Shown here: positions 44,176 through 51,617 of the stretch, one piece after another
How the letters are laid out: the number at the start of each line of letters is the position of its first letter
Numbering within the stretch: position 1 is the first letter of the stretch
Assembly: GCA_944391405.1 (NCBI GenBank)
Contig: CALXTN010000007.1
Coordinates: forward strand, 1 to 64,000
Length of the DNA stretch: 64,000 bases
Source: an uncultured Alphaproteobacteria bacterium
Lineage (GTDB): Bacteria; Pseudomonadota; Alphaproteobacteria; RF32; CAG-239
Direction: 5' to 3'
Program-made: the position numbers and the translations under genes
The notes under the pieces: generated by a model
What the model was told of the DNA's origin: nothing
Database searches by the model: none
What the model saw: only the letters and a program-made list of their open reading frames with translations

Positions 44176-44207
44176 CAAAACCAACAAACAATTAAATAGA
44201 TATAATT

Positions 44208-44573
44208 ATGGAAAGTTTATGTATCTGTGGCTATGTGCTGCAAGTTTATCCAATGTCAAGCATTCTTTGGAGCGTCATTATTTTAGTAAGTATATTTTGG
44301 ATTATAAAACTTATAATTCAAAATATACAGAACAAGAAAGAAGTGGCCAAGCGACAAAAAGGTCTAGAAGATTATTGTCAAAAGCGTTCCGATTTTTATC
44401 GTGGAGAACGAGAAAAAATATTGGAAAAATTTCGTCAAAAAGCAGAGCTTCAAGGTAAATTGACTAATGAAGATTTTGCGGAATTAAAGTATCTTTTGGA
44501 GATAAATGGAGCGGATGAAGGAGATTGGTTGGATGAATATGAAAAATTCCGTGAAGAATTTCAGCAGCAATAG
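44208..44573 (+). CDS. Small membrane protein of unknown function
   Basis: 121 residues. A single hydrophobic segment at ~16-37 (SILWSVIILVSIFWIIKLII) follows a short, Cys-containing N-terminus; the rest is a charged cytoplasmic-type helix (KKEVAKRQKGLEDYCQKRSD) with an acidic C-terminus. It has a good promoter and a terminator but no Shine-Dalgarno (ATATAATT before ATG GAA). No family recognised. Confidence 0.65.
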   Translation: MESLCICGYVLQVYPMSSILWSVIILVSIFWIIKLIIQNIQNKKEVAKRQKGLEDYCQKRSDFYRGEREKILEKFRQKAELQGKLTNEDFAELKYLLEINGADEGDWLDEYEKFREEFQQQ

Positions 44574-44590
44574 TTATTAAGTTTAAAAAA

Positions 44591-44618
44591 ACGCCTCTTG
44601 AATAAAGGGGCGTTTTTT
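44591..44618 (+). terminator. Terminator of the gene at 44208..44573
   Basis: 9-bp stem ACGCCTCTT / AAGGGGCGT followed by six T. Confidence 0.9.
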
Positions 44619-44843
44619 ATGTGCCAAAAAAATATGCGAAAAACAAGACAAAAACGCCAAAGAGATGTAGGATAAAGCCAATAAACAATTATTATGGACT
44701 TAAAAATTTAAGAATTATGGCAATCGTTATAATTTATATGTTTTTAATTTTAGTGCTGTATCACAAGAAAACATCATTGACAAAAGCCGAAAAACTCTGC
44801 ACAATAATAAGAAATGTAAGCCAAGAGGAAAGGAGAGGACAAG

Positions 44844-45527
44844 ATGACGCAGAAAGTATGTTTAATCACCGGAGCAACTGGTTTTGTCGGGCAAGAAATC
44901 TTAAATGAATTAGTGTCATCAGGTCGCAAGGTTTTGGCATTGGGAGATTCTGAAGAAGCCTTTAGCCCGCTGTTAGCGAATAATAAAATGATAAAAGCCA
45001 CGTCAGCCCTGCCGATAACAGCCGAGGCATTCAAAGAACATAATGTTCAGTTTTGCTTTGGAGATGTGGCGGATATCTCTTTTCTGGCCTCAATATTTAA
45101 CACGGCTTCTAAGAGTGGGATAGAAATAGAATTTGTTTTGCATTTAGCCGCCGTCAAAAAAGGTCGTCAAGTTGCGCTAATGGGTGATGGTACGGCAAAT
45201 TTATTGGAAGTCTGCCGCGCCTATTGGCAGAGCAATCCGGAAACATTTAAGGGTTTTTTCTATGCAGCCGGTGAGGGGGATATAATTCGTAAATTCTCTC
45301 AAAAAGACGGTTTTCCAGTAAAGTTTTATAGATTGCGCTCCAGTTTTGCTGAAAATAGAGAGAATACGACATCGACTGAAAGTCTGTATCGTCTGTTTAC
45401 GCCGGTAGATATGCCGATACTAAAAAAATACCAAAGTAAGAGTGTCGGTAAAAAAGCACCGGTTAGTGATAATACCTATATAAAAGATCTTTCGCAAGCT
45501 ATAGGACGCCTGCTAAATAATATATAA
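44844..45527 (+). CDS. NAD-dependent epimerase/dehydratase-like (SDR) protein
   Basis: 227 residues, short for the family. The Rossmann nucleotide-binding loop is intact (CLITGATGFVGQEILNELV), and FVLHLAAVKKGRQ fits the strand-4 region of extended SDR enzymes that act on nucleotide sugars. The usual YxxxK catalytic pair is not evident (FFYAAGEGDIIRKFS lies near that position), so activity is uncertain. It could be an atypical or inactive relative. AAAGGAGAGG ribosome binding site. The 220 bp upstream hold no supported gene. Confidence 0.7.
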   Translation: MTQKVCLITGATGFVGQEILNELVSSGRKVLALGDSEEAFSPLLANNKMIKATSALPITAEAFKEHNVQFCFGDVADISFLASIFNTASKSGIEIEFVLHLAAVKKGRQVALMGDGTANLLEVCRAYWQSNPETFKGFFYAAGEGDIIRKFSQKDGFPVKFYRLRSSFAENRENTTSTESLYRLFTPVDMPILKKYQSKSVGKKAPVSDNTYIKDLSQAIGRLLNNI

Positions 45528-45549
45528 TAAGTATAAGAGCAGATAAGAC

Positions 45550-46155
45550 TTAGTTATTGAGAGCAATAATCTCGAGAGCTCCGGTTTCAAGATTGAAGTA
45601 CCAACCATGTAAATCAAGAGTTTTATTTAAGACAGCATCTTTAATAAAAGGAAATGTCATCAAATTAGCCATAGAAACACGAATAGCTTCTTTTTCGCAC
45701 AAATTGCAAGCCACGTCGTGATTATGGTTTACGCAAATATCTCGAATTTCCTGTGTATCAGCAATGTCGAGCCATGTATCAATAAAAGTATGGTCATGTT
45801 TATGAGAGGAAACTAATGTATTTATTCCGCCACAGTGGCTATGTCCGAGAATAACAATATTTTCCACCATTAAGTGTTTAACAGCATATTCAATTGCGGC
45901 AGATGTACCATGACAATGGCTCATATCAGAATCAAAAGCAGGCACAAGGTTTGCAACATTGCGAATAACAAAAATATCACCAGGGTCGGTGTTGAGCAAA
46001 ATTGAAGGATCAACACGCGAGTCGCTACAAGCAATAACTAACGTTTTAGGCGTCTGGCCGTGACGAACCAACGATTGATAAATTTCAGGTTTTTCCACAA
46101 AATATTGCTTATAAAAATCCTGATATCCCTGTAAAAGTTTTGCGATTTTAACCAT
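45550..46155 (-). CDS. Beta-class carbonic anhydrase
   Basis: Zinc enzyme converting CO2 and bicarbonate, 201 residues from the ATG at 46155, chosen because GGAG lies 9 bases before it. Zinc ligands and dyad are clear: VIACSDSRVDPS (Cys and the Asp-Arg pair) and ILGHSHCGGI (His and Cys), with DIFVIRNVANLVP between. Length and motifs match the bacterial beta class. It probably supplies bicarbonate for carboxylations or pH balance in a CO2-poor or acidifying niche. Stand-alone, convergent with the SDR gene. Confidence 0.93.
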   Translation of the reverse strand: MVKIAKLLQGYQDFYKQYFVEKPEIYQSLVRHGQTPKTLVIACSDSRVDPSILLNTDPGDIFVIRNVANLVPAFDSDMSHCHGTSAAIEYAVKHLMVENIVILGHSHCGGINTLVSSHKHDHTFIDTWLDIADTQEIRDICVNHNHDVACNLCEKEAIRVSMANLMTFPFIKDAVLNKTLDLHGWYFNLETGALEIIALNN

Positions 46156-46251
46156 ATTCATTAACTCCGATAAGATACAAGCGCAAAATAGAGGCAAGCA
46201 AAGAGAAAGTCAAGTAAGAAAATATTTTGTCTAAATTTTAAATAAAAAAGC

Positions 46252-46280
46252 TTGCATAAAACGAGAAAAAGCAGTACAAT
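46252..46280 (+). promoter_or_regulatory. Probable sigma-70 promoter
   Basis: TTGCAT (46252..46257), 17-bp spacer, TACAAT (46275..46280), giving a ~90-nt leader before the ATG at 46378. Confidence 0.6.
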
Positions 46281-46330
46281 AAAACTCTGTGAATAAGAAT
46301 TATCTAAATTATTAAGTCCCCATCTATACC

Positions 46331-46365
46331 TTAGGCAAGTGTAGAAGATAAGGGTAAACGCCTAA
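46331..46365 (+). promoter_or_regulatory. Leader hairpin just before a Shine-Dalgarno-less start
   Basis: TTAGGC (46331..46336) and GCCTAA (46360..46365) can pair across a 23-nt loop, ending 12 nt before the ATG at 46378. Confidence 0.5.
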
Positions 46366-46377
46366 AATATTATTAAT

Positions 46378-47190
46378 ATGGATGAGAATGTAATAAACTT
46401 GTATTTACAAGGATTAGAGGGAAAATTCCACCATATAGCATGCAAAATGCTAGCAAATGGTGCGTCTTTTGAGGAAGTGTATAGACATATTTCGACACTT
46501 CGTCATCCTGAACGAAAAAAGATCGTTCAAACGCGAAAATTAACTCCAGAAGAAGGTCTATATCTAAAGTCTCTAGATAGAGATCTTCGTAAGCAAGCCT
46601 ACGAAGCCTTAATGAAAAATTCATCTCTTTTACGAGTGCAAAAACTCGTTAAAGAAAAATTAAATGCAAGGGAGGTATTATCTCTCAAAAGAGAGACCAT
46701 CTTGCAAATGGAGAAACTAATTTCTCAAATGCAAAAATACAGAATGCAAGTACCACTTGCATACTATGAAGTCTTATTCGACTATAGTGTATTTGGAGAG
46801 AAAGAAGATGAAGAAAAAAATTATGAGCTATTAGGAAAAATGGCATTAATCATGTTGAATACTTATGATAAAAACGGTAAAGGCGAATATTATCGAGAAA
46901 TTCGTCATTTTATGTTCAACAAGATTGATGAGGCATTTGCCCGAGGCATTATACCACATCCTCTGATGTTTGATTACATGCTAAAAGGCGATTGGATTAG
47001 TGAAAATACCTTTATGGTATTGCATTTCCACGCCGAAGAGTTGATAGAAAGAGGAATGGGTGGAATGCTGGCATTACCTCTGGAAAAGATGTATGAAAAA
47101 CGAAAAAAGGATGAAGATCCTCGTCATCCTTTCAGTAAAAGAGAGGAGCACTATTTTATCTCTTTAATAAATCTCTTTAAAAAGGGATAA
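46378..47190 (+). CDS. Unrecognised helical 270-residue protein
   Basis: Soluble and helix-rich with many Lys, Glu and Leu; no signal peptide, membrane segment or known motif. Repeated R/K-rich helices (HPERKKIVQTRKLTPEEGL, VKEKLNAREVLSLKRE) suggest a scaffold or nucleic-acid-associated role, but nothing specific. No Shine-Dalgarno (TATTATTAAT before ATG GAT); the ~90-nt leader has a hairpin. A terminator follows, so it is its own transcription unit. Confidence 0.65.
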   Translation: MDENVINLYLQGLEGKFHHIACKMLANGASFEEVYRHISTLRHPERKKIVQTRKLTPEEGLYLKSLDRDLRKQAYEALMKNSSLLRVQKLVKEKLNAREVLSLKRETILQMEKLISQMQKYRMQVPLAYYEVLFDYSVFGEKEDEEKNYELLGKMALIMLNTYDKNGKGEYYREIRHFMFNKIDEAFARGIIPHPLMFDYMLKGDWISENTFMVLHFHAEELIERGMGGMLALPLEKMYEKRKKDEDPRHPFSKREEHYFISLINLFKKG

Positions 47191-47208
47191 TAAAGAGATA
47201 AACAAAAG

Positions 47209-47240
47209 AACACCTACCGCTCAAGCGATAGGTGTTTTTT
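47209..47240 (+). terminator. Terminator of the gene at 46378..47190
   Basis: 13-bp stem with one mismatch (AACACCTACCGCT / AGCGATAGGTGTT) followed by T residues. Confidence 0.9.
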
Positions 47241-47247
47241 TATGATA

Positions 47248-47874
47248 TTAAAGGGCATTCATCGCAGAAAGTGAAAGTAATTTTTCAGCAATACTTTTAT
47301 CGGTGAAGTAGTCAGGAATAATATGTTCGGGCGTCAAAGAGATAGATACAATCTTTTTCGATTGTATTAAACGTTCACGAGCAAAAATACCATTTGTTTG
47401 TTGAAGAATAAGCGCAATAAAATCGCTTAAATTCACTTCAACAAGCGATTTAACTTCATTATCAAGAGGGTTTAAGGTCAGAGTTTGCAAAGTATGTTCC
47501 GTCGTGATAGCAAAGAAATATTGAAATTCGCGAATAATGTAGGAAGGAGATGGATTTGCTTTGCAAATCCTAATACCGAGAAAAGCAAGTTGTTGAGCAG
47601 AAATATTCAAACCCAGCTCCTCCTTTGTTTCACGAATAGCTGTTTGCAAAATACTCTCATTATCTTCCACATGACCGCCGACACTAAAATCAACAAAATC
47701 AGGACGTTCAAAATTATATGAGTCTTTAGGAAAGATAGTCTGCAAAAAGATTTTATTTGTATTGGGATTAAATAAGATACCTGTAAAAACCTTATGCCAT
47801 AAACCTTTTTGATGTACGATTTTTTTATCTTCAAAAGAAAGAGACTTCATATTAGGTGAATAAGTTTGTATCAT
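47248..47874 (-). CDS. NUDIX hydrolase
   Basis: 208 residues with a canonical NUDIX box, GGHVEDNESILQTAIRETKEELGL (Gx5Ex7REUxEExGU), flanked by the beta strands PDFVDFSV and LAFLGIRICKA. Hydrolyses a nucleoside diphosphate linked to another group; the C-terminal part resembles isopentenyl-diphosphate isomerase-like or ADP-sugar NUDIX proteins, but the substrate cannot be read from sequence. GGAGAA ribosome binding site. Its ATG overlaps the stop of the P-loop kinase gene by 4 bp, so both are translated from one message. Confidence 0.88.
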   Translation of the reverse strand: MIQTYSPNMKSLSFEDKKIVHQKGLWHKVFTGILFNPNTNKIFLQTIFPKDSYNFERPDFVDFSVGGHVEDNESILQTAIRETKEELGLNISAQQLAFLGIRICKANPSPSYIIREFQYFFAITTEHTLQTLTLNPLDNEVKSLVEVNLSDFIALILQQTNGIFARERLIQSKKIVSISLTPEHIIPDYFTDKSIAEKLLSLSAMNAL

Positions 47875-48422
47875 AAAGAGTTCTCCGTCGAATAGGGAAA
47901 AGAGGTATTTTGAATTTCTGCAAAGACTTTAGGATAATCTCTAAAACTTTTGCATTTTATGACTTTAAAAGAGTTATTTGCGAGGAAATCTTTAATTTCC
48001 GCATTAATTTCCTGTCCTGTAACATCATAATCGCGAATTTTGGTAAGAGTGATTTTGCGATAATGATAGGCTTGCACCGGTAAATCTTTATCAATCGTTT
48101 TGCCGATAAGTTTTTTTGCTTTAATAAAGCGTGTTGTGAAGCGCCACATGGCAACAAGTCGATTGACACGCATATCAACAATCAAATCAGGACACATTTT
48201 TTCGTAAAGGTAACGTTGACACCCCTCTGCCACCCAAAAGGGATGAGTATGAAGGAAGTCATAGAGTTTATCGAATTGCTCTTCACGAGGATAATAAGAA
48301 CCGTCATGAGGTCGCCGACAAATTTCATCTAAATTCAATCTTGGTAGATTAAATCTCTTATTGATGGCATAAGCCAAAGAAGATTTTCCCGCCCCCAGAG
48401 GGCCAATGATAAGTATTTTCAT
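47871..48422 (-). CDS. P-loop kinase, adenylate-kinase-like (FlaR/topology-modulation type)
   Basis: 183 residues from the ATG at 48422. Walker A IIGPLGAGKSSLAYAI at the N-terminus, then LPRLNLDEICRRP and PFWVAEGCQRYLYEKM, the pattern of the small kinase family annotated as 'topology modulation protein' or AAA-like nucleoside kinase. Function in that family is poorly defined; a small-molecule kinase is likely. Its stop overlaps the NUDIX start (ATGA). The ribosome binding site is weak (TTAGGC). Confidence 0.75.
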   Translation of the reverse strand: MKILIIGPLGAGKSSLAYAINKRFNLPRLNLDEICRRPHDGSYYPREEQFDKLYDFLHTHPFWVAEGCQRYLYEKMCPDLIVDMRVNRLVAMWRFTTRFIKAKKLIGKTIDKDLPVQAYHYRKITLTKIRDYDVTGQEINAEIKDFLANNSFKVIKCKSFRDYPKVFAEIQNTSFPYSTENSL

Positions 48423-48530
48423 AAGCCTAAGCATATAACAAGAAAAAAGAAAAGCAAGTAAAAGCAAATGTGAATTAACTAAAAATTAGTGAATTCTATG
48501 TTACAGCGCGCCGAAGAAAGGGAAAATAAA

Positions 48531-49181
48531 ATGCGCTATTTTTATCAAGATAATAAATCAAAAGAGCTAATCGTATTTTTTGCAGGGTGGGGCTGTGATG
48601 AAAATCAGTTTACAAATTTGCACGACAAAAAGAATGTTTTAATTTTGTATGATTATCAAGATTTAACGTTGGATTTTGATTTTTCCGGATATAAACAAAT
48701 AGAAGTAATAGCATATTCGGCAGGCGTATTTGTAGCATCAATTATGGCAGATAAGATTCCGAATGTAAAGAAGAGGGTGGCAGTATGCGGCAATCCGTAT
48801 TTGTTAGATGAAAATTTAGGAGTATCCGCCAGAACCTTAAAATGGTTTAAGGCGATAAATCTGGATAATTATCTGGAATTCCGCCGAGAGTATATGGTAT
48901 CAACTGATGAAGAATATAAACGCTATAATGCGATGCAATCAATGAGAAGTATAGAAAGTTGTCAAAAAGAATTAGAAAGTTTAGAAAATCTGTATCAAAC
49001 GCATAAGGATGAGATAAATCCACATTTTGATAAAGCCTTAATGGCGGAAGATGATGTTTTATTTAAGTTAGTGGCACAAAAGGAATTTTATCAAGAGCGT
49101 TTACACATTATTCCACGAGCCAAACATCATATTTTCTTTCATTTTAACAGTTTTGAAGAAATTTTATCGGCACAAATTTAG
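48531..49181 (+). CDS. bioG: DUF452/BioG-like pimeloyl-ACP methyl ester carboxylesterase
   Basis: Alpha/beta hydrolase of 216 residues from the ATG at 48531 (AAAGGGAA upstream), the usual BioG start; the frame also opens 14 codons earlier. Motifs: LIVFFAGWGCDENQF near the N-terminus (oxyanion-side loop), EVIAYSAGVFVAS with the nucleophile serine in an S-x-G elbow, and near the end PRAKHHIFFHFNSFEEIL with the catalytic His. BioG ends pimelate synthesis by freeing pimeloyl-ACP from its methyl ester for biotin production. No other bio gene is in the window. Confidence 0.8.
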   Translation: MRYFYQDNKSKELIVFFAGWGCDENQFTNLHDKKNVLILYDYQDLTLDFDFSGYKQIEVIAYSAGVFVASIMADKIPNVKKRVAVCGNPYLLDENLGVSARTLKWFKAINLDNYLEFRREYMVSTDEEYKRYNAMQSMRSIESCQKELESLENLYQTHKDEINPHFDKALMAEDDVLFKLVAQKEFYQERLHIIPRAKHHIFFHFNSFEEILSAQI

Positions 49182-49221
49182 TTTGAGTGTAATACAAAAC
49201 ATCATTTATTTAAAAACAAAA

Positions 49222-49247
49222 AAAGTCCCCAAGAAGGGGACTTTAAT
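49222..49247. terminator. Bidirectional terminator
   Basis: Perfect 9-bp stem AAAGTCCCC / GGGGACTTT with an AAGAA loop between convergent genes. Confidence 0.85.
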
Positions 49248-49268
49248 AAAAGAATTCTGCGCAAAAAG

Positions 49269-50246
49269 TTATGCTAAGAGCCTATTGGAACACTTAACAA
49301 AAACATTAAGGGCGGAAACATCTTCCAACAACCAATCATTTTCATCTTCTTTTTTTAAAAATCCAAAAGGAAAGTGATAAAAATAATCGTTTCCTAAACA
49401 GATGAAGTTATTGTGTAAAGAATGTAATCCCAAGGTATGCAAAGTATAGTCAAAATCATAACATTTTCTTGCTAATACTTTAGCATAGTATAAATCCATA
49501 GGAACATAACCACCCGAGCAAGAACAATCAAATTTTTGCGTATCTGGATTAAGAAATTCAACATTGATGGCCATATGTTTATTAAGATAAATGGATATCG
49601 GAGGAATTCCTTGACGTAGCTTATAACTTTTAATACCGTCAGCATACTCCACCATCAAAGGGAGTTCACATAATTTTAGAGTAAGATACTTCCACCAACT
49701 GATTTTGGCAATTAAAACCAAATGATGAGATAGTCCCAAATTATTATATTTATCAAGTTCGTAGTGGCGTTCTTGAATTATAAAGTCAGCCATATTTTTG
49801 TTCCAATGAATTTGGCAAATAAGTCCCAAAGCCCAAAGACACTTTCCCAATTTTGTATTGAAAAAAGTATTAAACCATAAAAAACGTTTGATATTCAGCG
49901 CAGAAGCCAAACAAAATCTGGGTTTTAAGCGAGCATATTGAGGCAAATAAGTAACAAATTTTCGTGTGTCATCAGCAATTTGTTTGGAAGTATCATAATA
50001 CAAATTATGAATATAATCCAGCTTAGCAATGGTAAATCCCGTAAGACCAGCGGAAATAACTGTTCCATACGCATCTTTTGTATCTGGGGAATAAAAAGTA
50101 TAAAAACCTTTTCCTACAACAAAAGTTTTAGCAAAAAAGCGTATAAAAATTAAAGAACTAAGTAAAAGTACAAAGCCTATAATACCCACAAATACCCAAG
50201 GATTTATCTGGCAAATCCAAGTTTCAAATTCAACTAACTTTTCCAT
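49269..50246 (-). CDS. Unrecognised membrane-anchored 325-residue protein
   Basis: One N-terminal hydrophobic segment (VFVGIIGFVLLLSSLIFIRFF at ~18-40) followed by a ~280-residue soluble domain rich in aromatic residues, Lys and Cys, with no known motif. No Shine-Dalgarno: the leader ends AATTTTATCATT before ATG GAA. It is the last chromosomal gene before the tRNA fragment and prophage. It resembles the other Shine-Dalgarno-less genes in style but not in sequence. Confidence 0.65.
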   Translation of the reverse strand: MEKLVEFETWICQINPWVFVGIIGFVLLLSSLIFIRFFAKTFVVGKGFYTFYSPDTKDAYGTVISAGLTGFTIAKLDYIHNLYYDTSKQIADDTRKFVTYLPQYARLKPRFCLASALNIKRFLWFNTFFNTKLGKCLWALGLICQIHWNKNMADFIIQERHYELDKYNNLGLSHHLVLIAKISWWKYLTLKLCELPLMVEYADGIKSYKLRQGIPPISIYLNKHMAINVEFLNPDTQKFDCSCSGGYVPMDLYYAKVLARKCYDFDYTLHTLGLHSLHNNFICLGNDYFYHFPFGFLKKEDENDWLLEDVSALNVFVKCSNRLLA

Positions 50247-50382
50247 AATGATAAAATTAAAAATGATTAAACAAAATAAGAATTAACTAATTTTTATTTA
50301 GCACAGATTCGAATTTTGTCAATTTTTTTAGGATATAATAGAGAAGGATAGTAGGGGACAAAGTGCGCATGAAGGATAAAAG

Positions 50383-50416
50383 AAAAAGGCTCTCGAGTTA
50401 TCGAAAGCCTTTAATT
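50383..50416 (-). terminator. Terminator downstream of the tRNA gene remnant
   Basis: Stem AAAGGCT / AGCCTTT with inner pairing, T run on the minus strand, directly after the CCA end of the tRNA fragment. Confidence 0.8.
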
Positions 50417-50420
50417 TTAA

Positions 50421-50474
50421 TGGTTGCGGGGGAAGGATTTGAACCAACGACCTTCAGGTTATGAGCCTGACGAG
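50421..50474 (-). pseudogene. 3' half of an initiator tRNA-Met gene; probable prophage attachment site
   Basis: Read on the minus strand the sequence runs from CTCGTCAGG through the CAT anticodon (CTCATAA loop) and variable loop to the T loop (GGTTCAAATCC) and the acceptor end CCCCCGCAACCA. The D arm and 5' acceptor strand are missing; unrelated sequence begins at 50475. The CTCATAA anticodon loop and CGCAACCA end fit initiator tRNA-Met. The T stem reads GTTGG against CCTTC, two mismatches, so this copy is not functional. This is the fragment expected when a phage integrates into the 3' half of a tRNA gene; the intact copy would be at the other, unseen end. Confidence 0.8.
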
Positions 50475-50527
50475 GCAAGTATTAAATATCAATAAAACTG
50501 CGGCTCTTAAGACGCTCCATCATATCC

Positions 50528-50548
50528 AGGTAGCAAATAGGTAGCAAG
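50528..50548. repeat. Two direct copies of AGGTAGCAA next to the attachment site
   Basis: AGGTAGCAAA at 50528..50537 and AGGTAGCAAG at 50539..50548, 11 bp apart, ~55 bp from the tRNA fragment. Position and spacing would suit arm-type integrase or Xis sites. Confidence 0.45.
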
Positions 50549-50639
50549 AGAAAGTTTTTATTCGTTTTTGCAAAAGTTTTGAATAAACTTTTACGGCGAC
50601 GCTTTTGAACGCCGCCGTTTGGTGCATTATTTATTAAAA

Positions 50640-51254
50640 TTACCACCAGAAAAATCCGTTTTGAAGCCAAAAACATCCGCCAAACACCAATCCTCCGGCA
50701 AGTTTTTCAGCTAAATTAGTGGCTCCTCCAACAAATGGAATCCTCCCGTCAAATACCCATGGATCGCGCTCATATAATGTCCAGCAAATTGCATATATCG
50801 GGCTGATAGCGGCTCCAATAAGAATATAGCGCCAGTCAAGCAACACCATCGGTATCATCGGACATGTATAGCGTAATCCCATATAAACAAAGTCATACAT
50901 AAAACCGTATTTATTGCCAGGAACTTTGAAGACCTTGTCAAACAACCAATCGACAGGGTAATGATACCAGCGCTCGTTGTAGCGGCGAATGGTTTCCTCG
51001 CTGGGCGTCCCTCGTCCGATGTCAAAGCATGCGCCATGACCGCGGCTCCAGAACTGAAACTGCAACCAGCAGCTGACGATAGCGGCACCAATCCAATTTT
51101 GCCAGCTTGACCAATCGTACAAATAAATACTCATAAAAACAGCCAGCATGCAGAAAGTCTGAACACCTCTATTGCGCAAAATAACATAAGCCTCAAGGCA
51201 TCCGCCATACCAACGGCGCAGAAAAGCACCGATTAAAAAATAAAAAATAGTCAT
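50640..51254 (-). CDS. Phage membrane protein of unknown function
   Basis: 204 residues, several hydrophobic and Trp/Tyr-rich segments (about four to five possible membrane helices: VQTFCMLAVFMSIYLY, WIGAAIVSCWLQF, YILIGAAISPIYAICW, LAGGLVFGGCFWL). The middle has a charged loop (EETIRRYNERWYHYPVDW). AAGGAGA ribosome binding site. It is the outermost gene at the attachment-site end, a place where lysogenic-conversion genes are common, so a role in the host envelope is possible. No family recognised. Confidence 0.7.
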   Translation of the reverse strand: MTIFYFLIGAFLRRWYGGCLEAYVILRNRGVQTFCMLAVFMSIYLYDWSSWQNWIGAAIVSCWLQFQFWSRGHGACFDIGRGTPSEETIRRYNERWYHYPVDWLFDKVFKVPGNKYGFMYDFVYMGLRYTCPMIPMVLLDWRYILIGAAISPIYAICWTLYERDPWVFDGRIPFVGGATNLAEKLAGGLVFGGCFWLQNGFFWW

Positions 51255-51293
51255 ATTCTCTCCTTATTGTTAAGTTTATAAAATTGCCGTCAT

Positions 51294-51617
51294 TTAAAGC
51301 CGACGACCGAGCTTTATGGCATAGACTGGCTTGCTAATGGCCAAGTCTGTGCTCTTACCATCAACGACGTGAATGTCGTCAATTGCAAAACGTAGAATTG
51401 CCTTCTGGGAATACCCCAAAGAAAAGCAAACATCTGTATATATTTTTCCATGATAAATATCTAGGAGCCAGTGCGAAGGCCCATGTTGGTAAAAAATAAC
51501 GGACCGTTGCAAGCGTTGCCTCCAGTAATCTTTAACCTCTCTATATTCGACGGTCTTTTCTCCGGATTCGATTTTTTCAAACCATTCCTTTTTAAGATGC
51601 AAAAAAAGTGTGCTCAT
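51294..51617 (-). CDS. ASCH-domain protein
   Basis: 107 residues. KIESGEKTVEYREVKDYWRQRL matches the ASCH signature (G-x-K-T-x-E-x-R), with beta strands VIFYQHGPSHWLLDIY and a C-terminal VYAIKLGRRL. ASCH domains have a PUA-like barrel thought to bind RNA or modified nucleotides. Its ATG overlaps the HNH gene stop by 4 bp, so the two are translationally coupled. Precise role in the phage unknown. Confidence 0.8.
   Translation of the reverse strand: MSTLFLHLKKEWFEKIESGEKTVEYREVKDYWRQRLQRSVIFYQHGPSHWLLDIYHGKIYTDVCFSLGYSQKAILRFAIDDIHVVDGKSTDLAISKPVYAIKLGRRL

Noticed and set aside
44621-44908. Possible small membrane protein upstream of the SDR gene
   Set aside because: No Shine-Dalgarno or ATG in good context, and it overlaps the well-supported SDR start by 65 bp in another frame.
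50421-50474. Called as a functional tRNA-Met
   Set aside because: The 5' half is missing and the T stem has two mismatches.
50482-50676. 64-codon minus-strand frame ending near the attachment site, considered as an integrase remnant
   Set aside because: No integrase motif is visible, no ribosome binding site, and it overlaps the membrane-protein gene.
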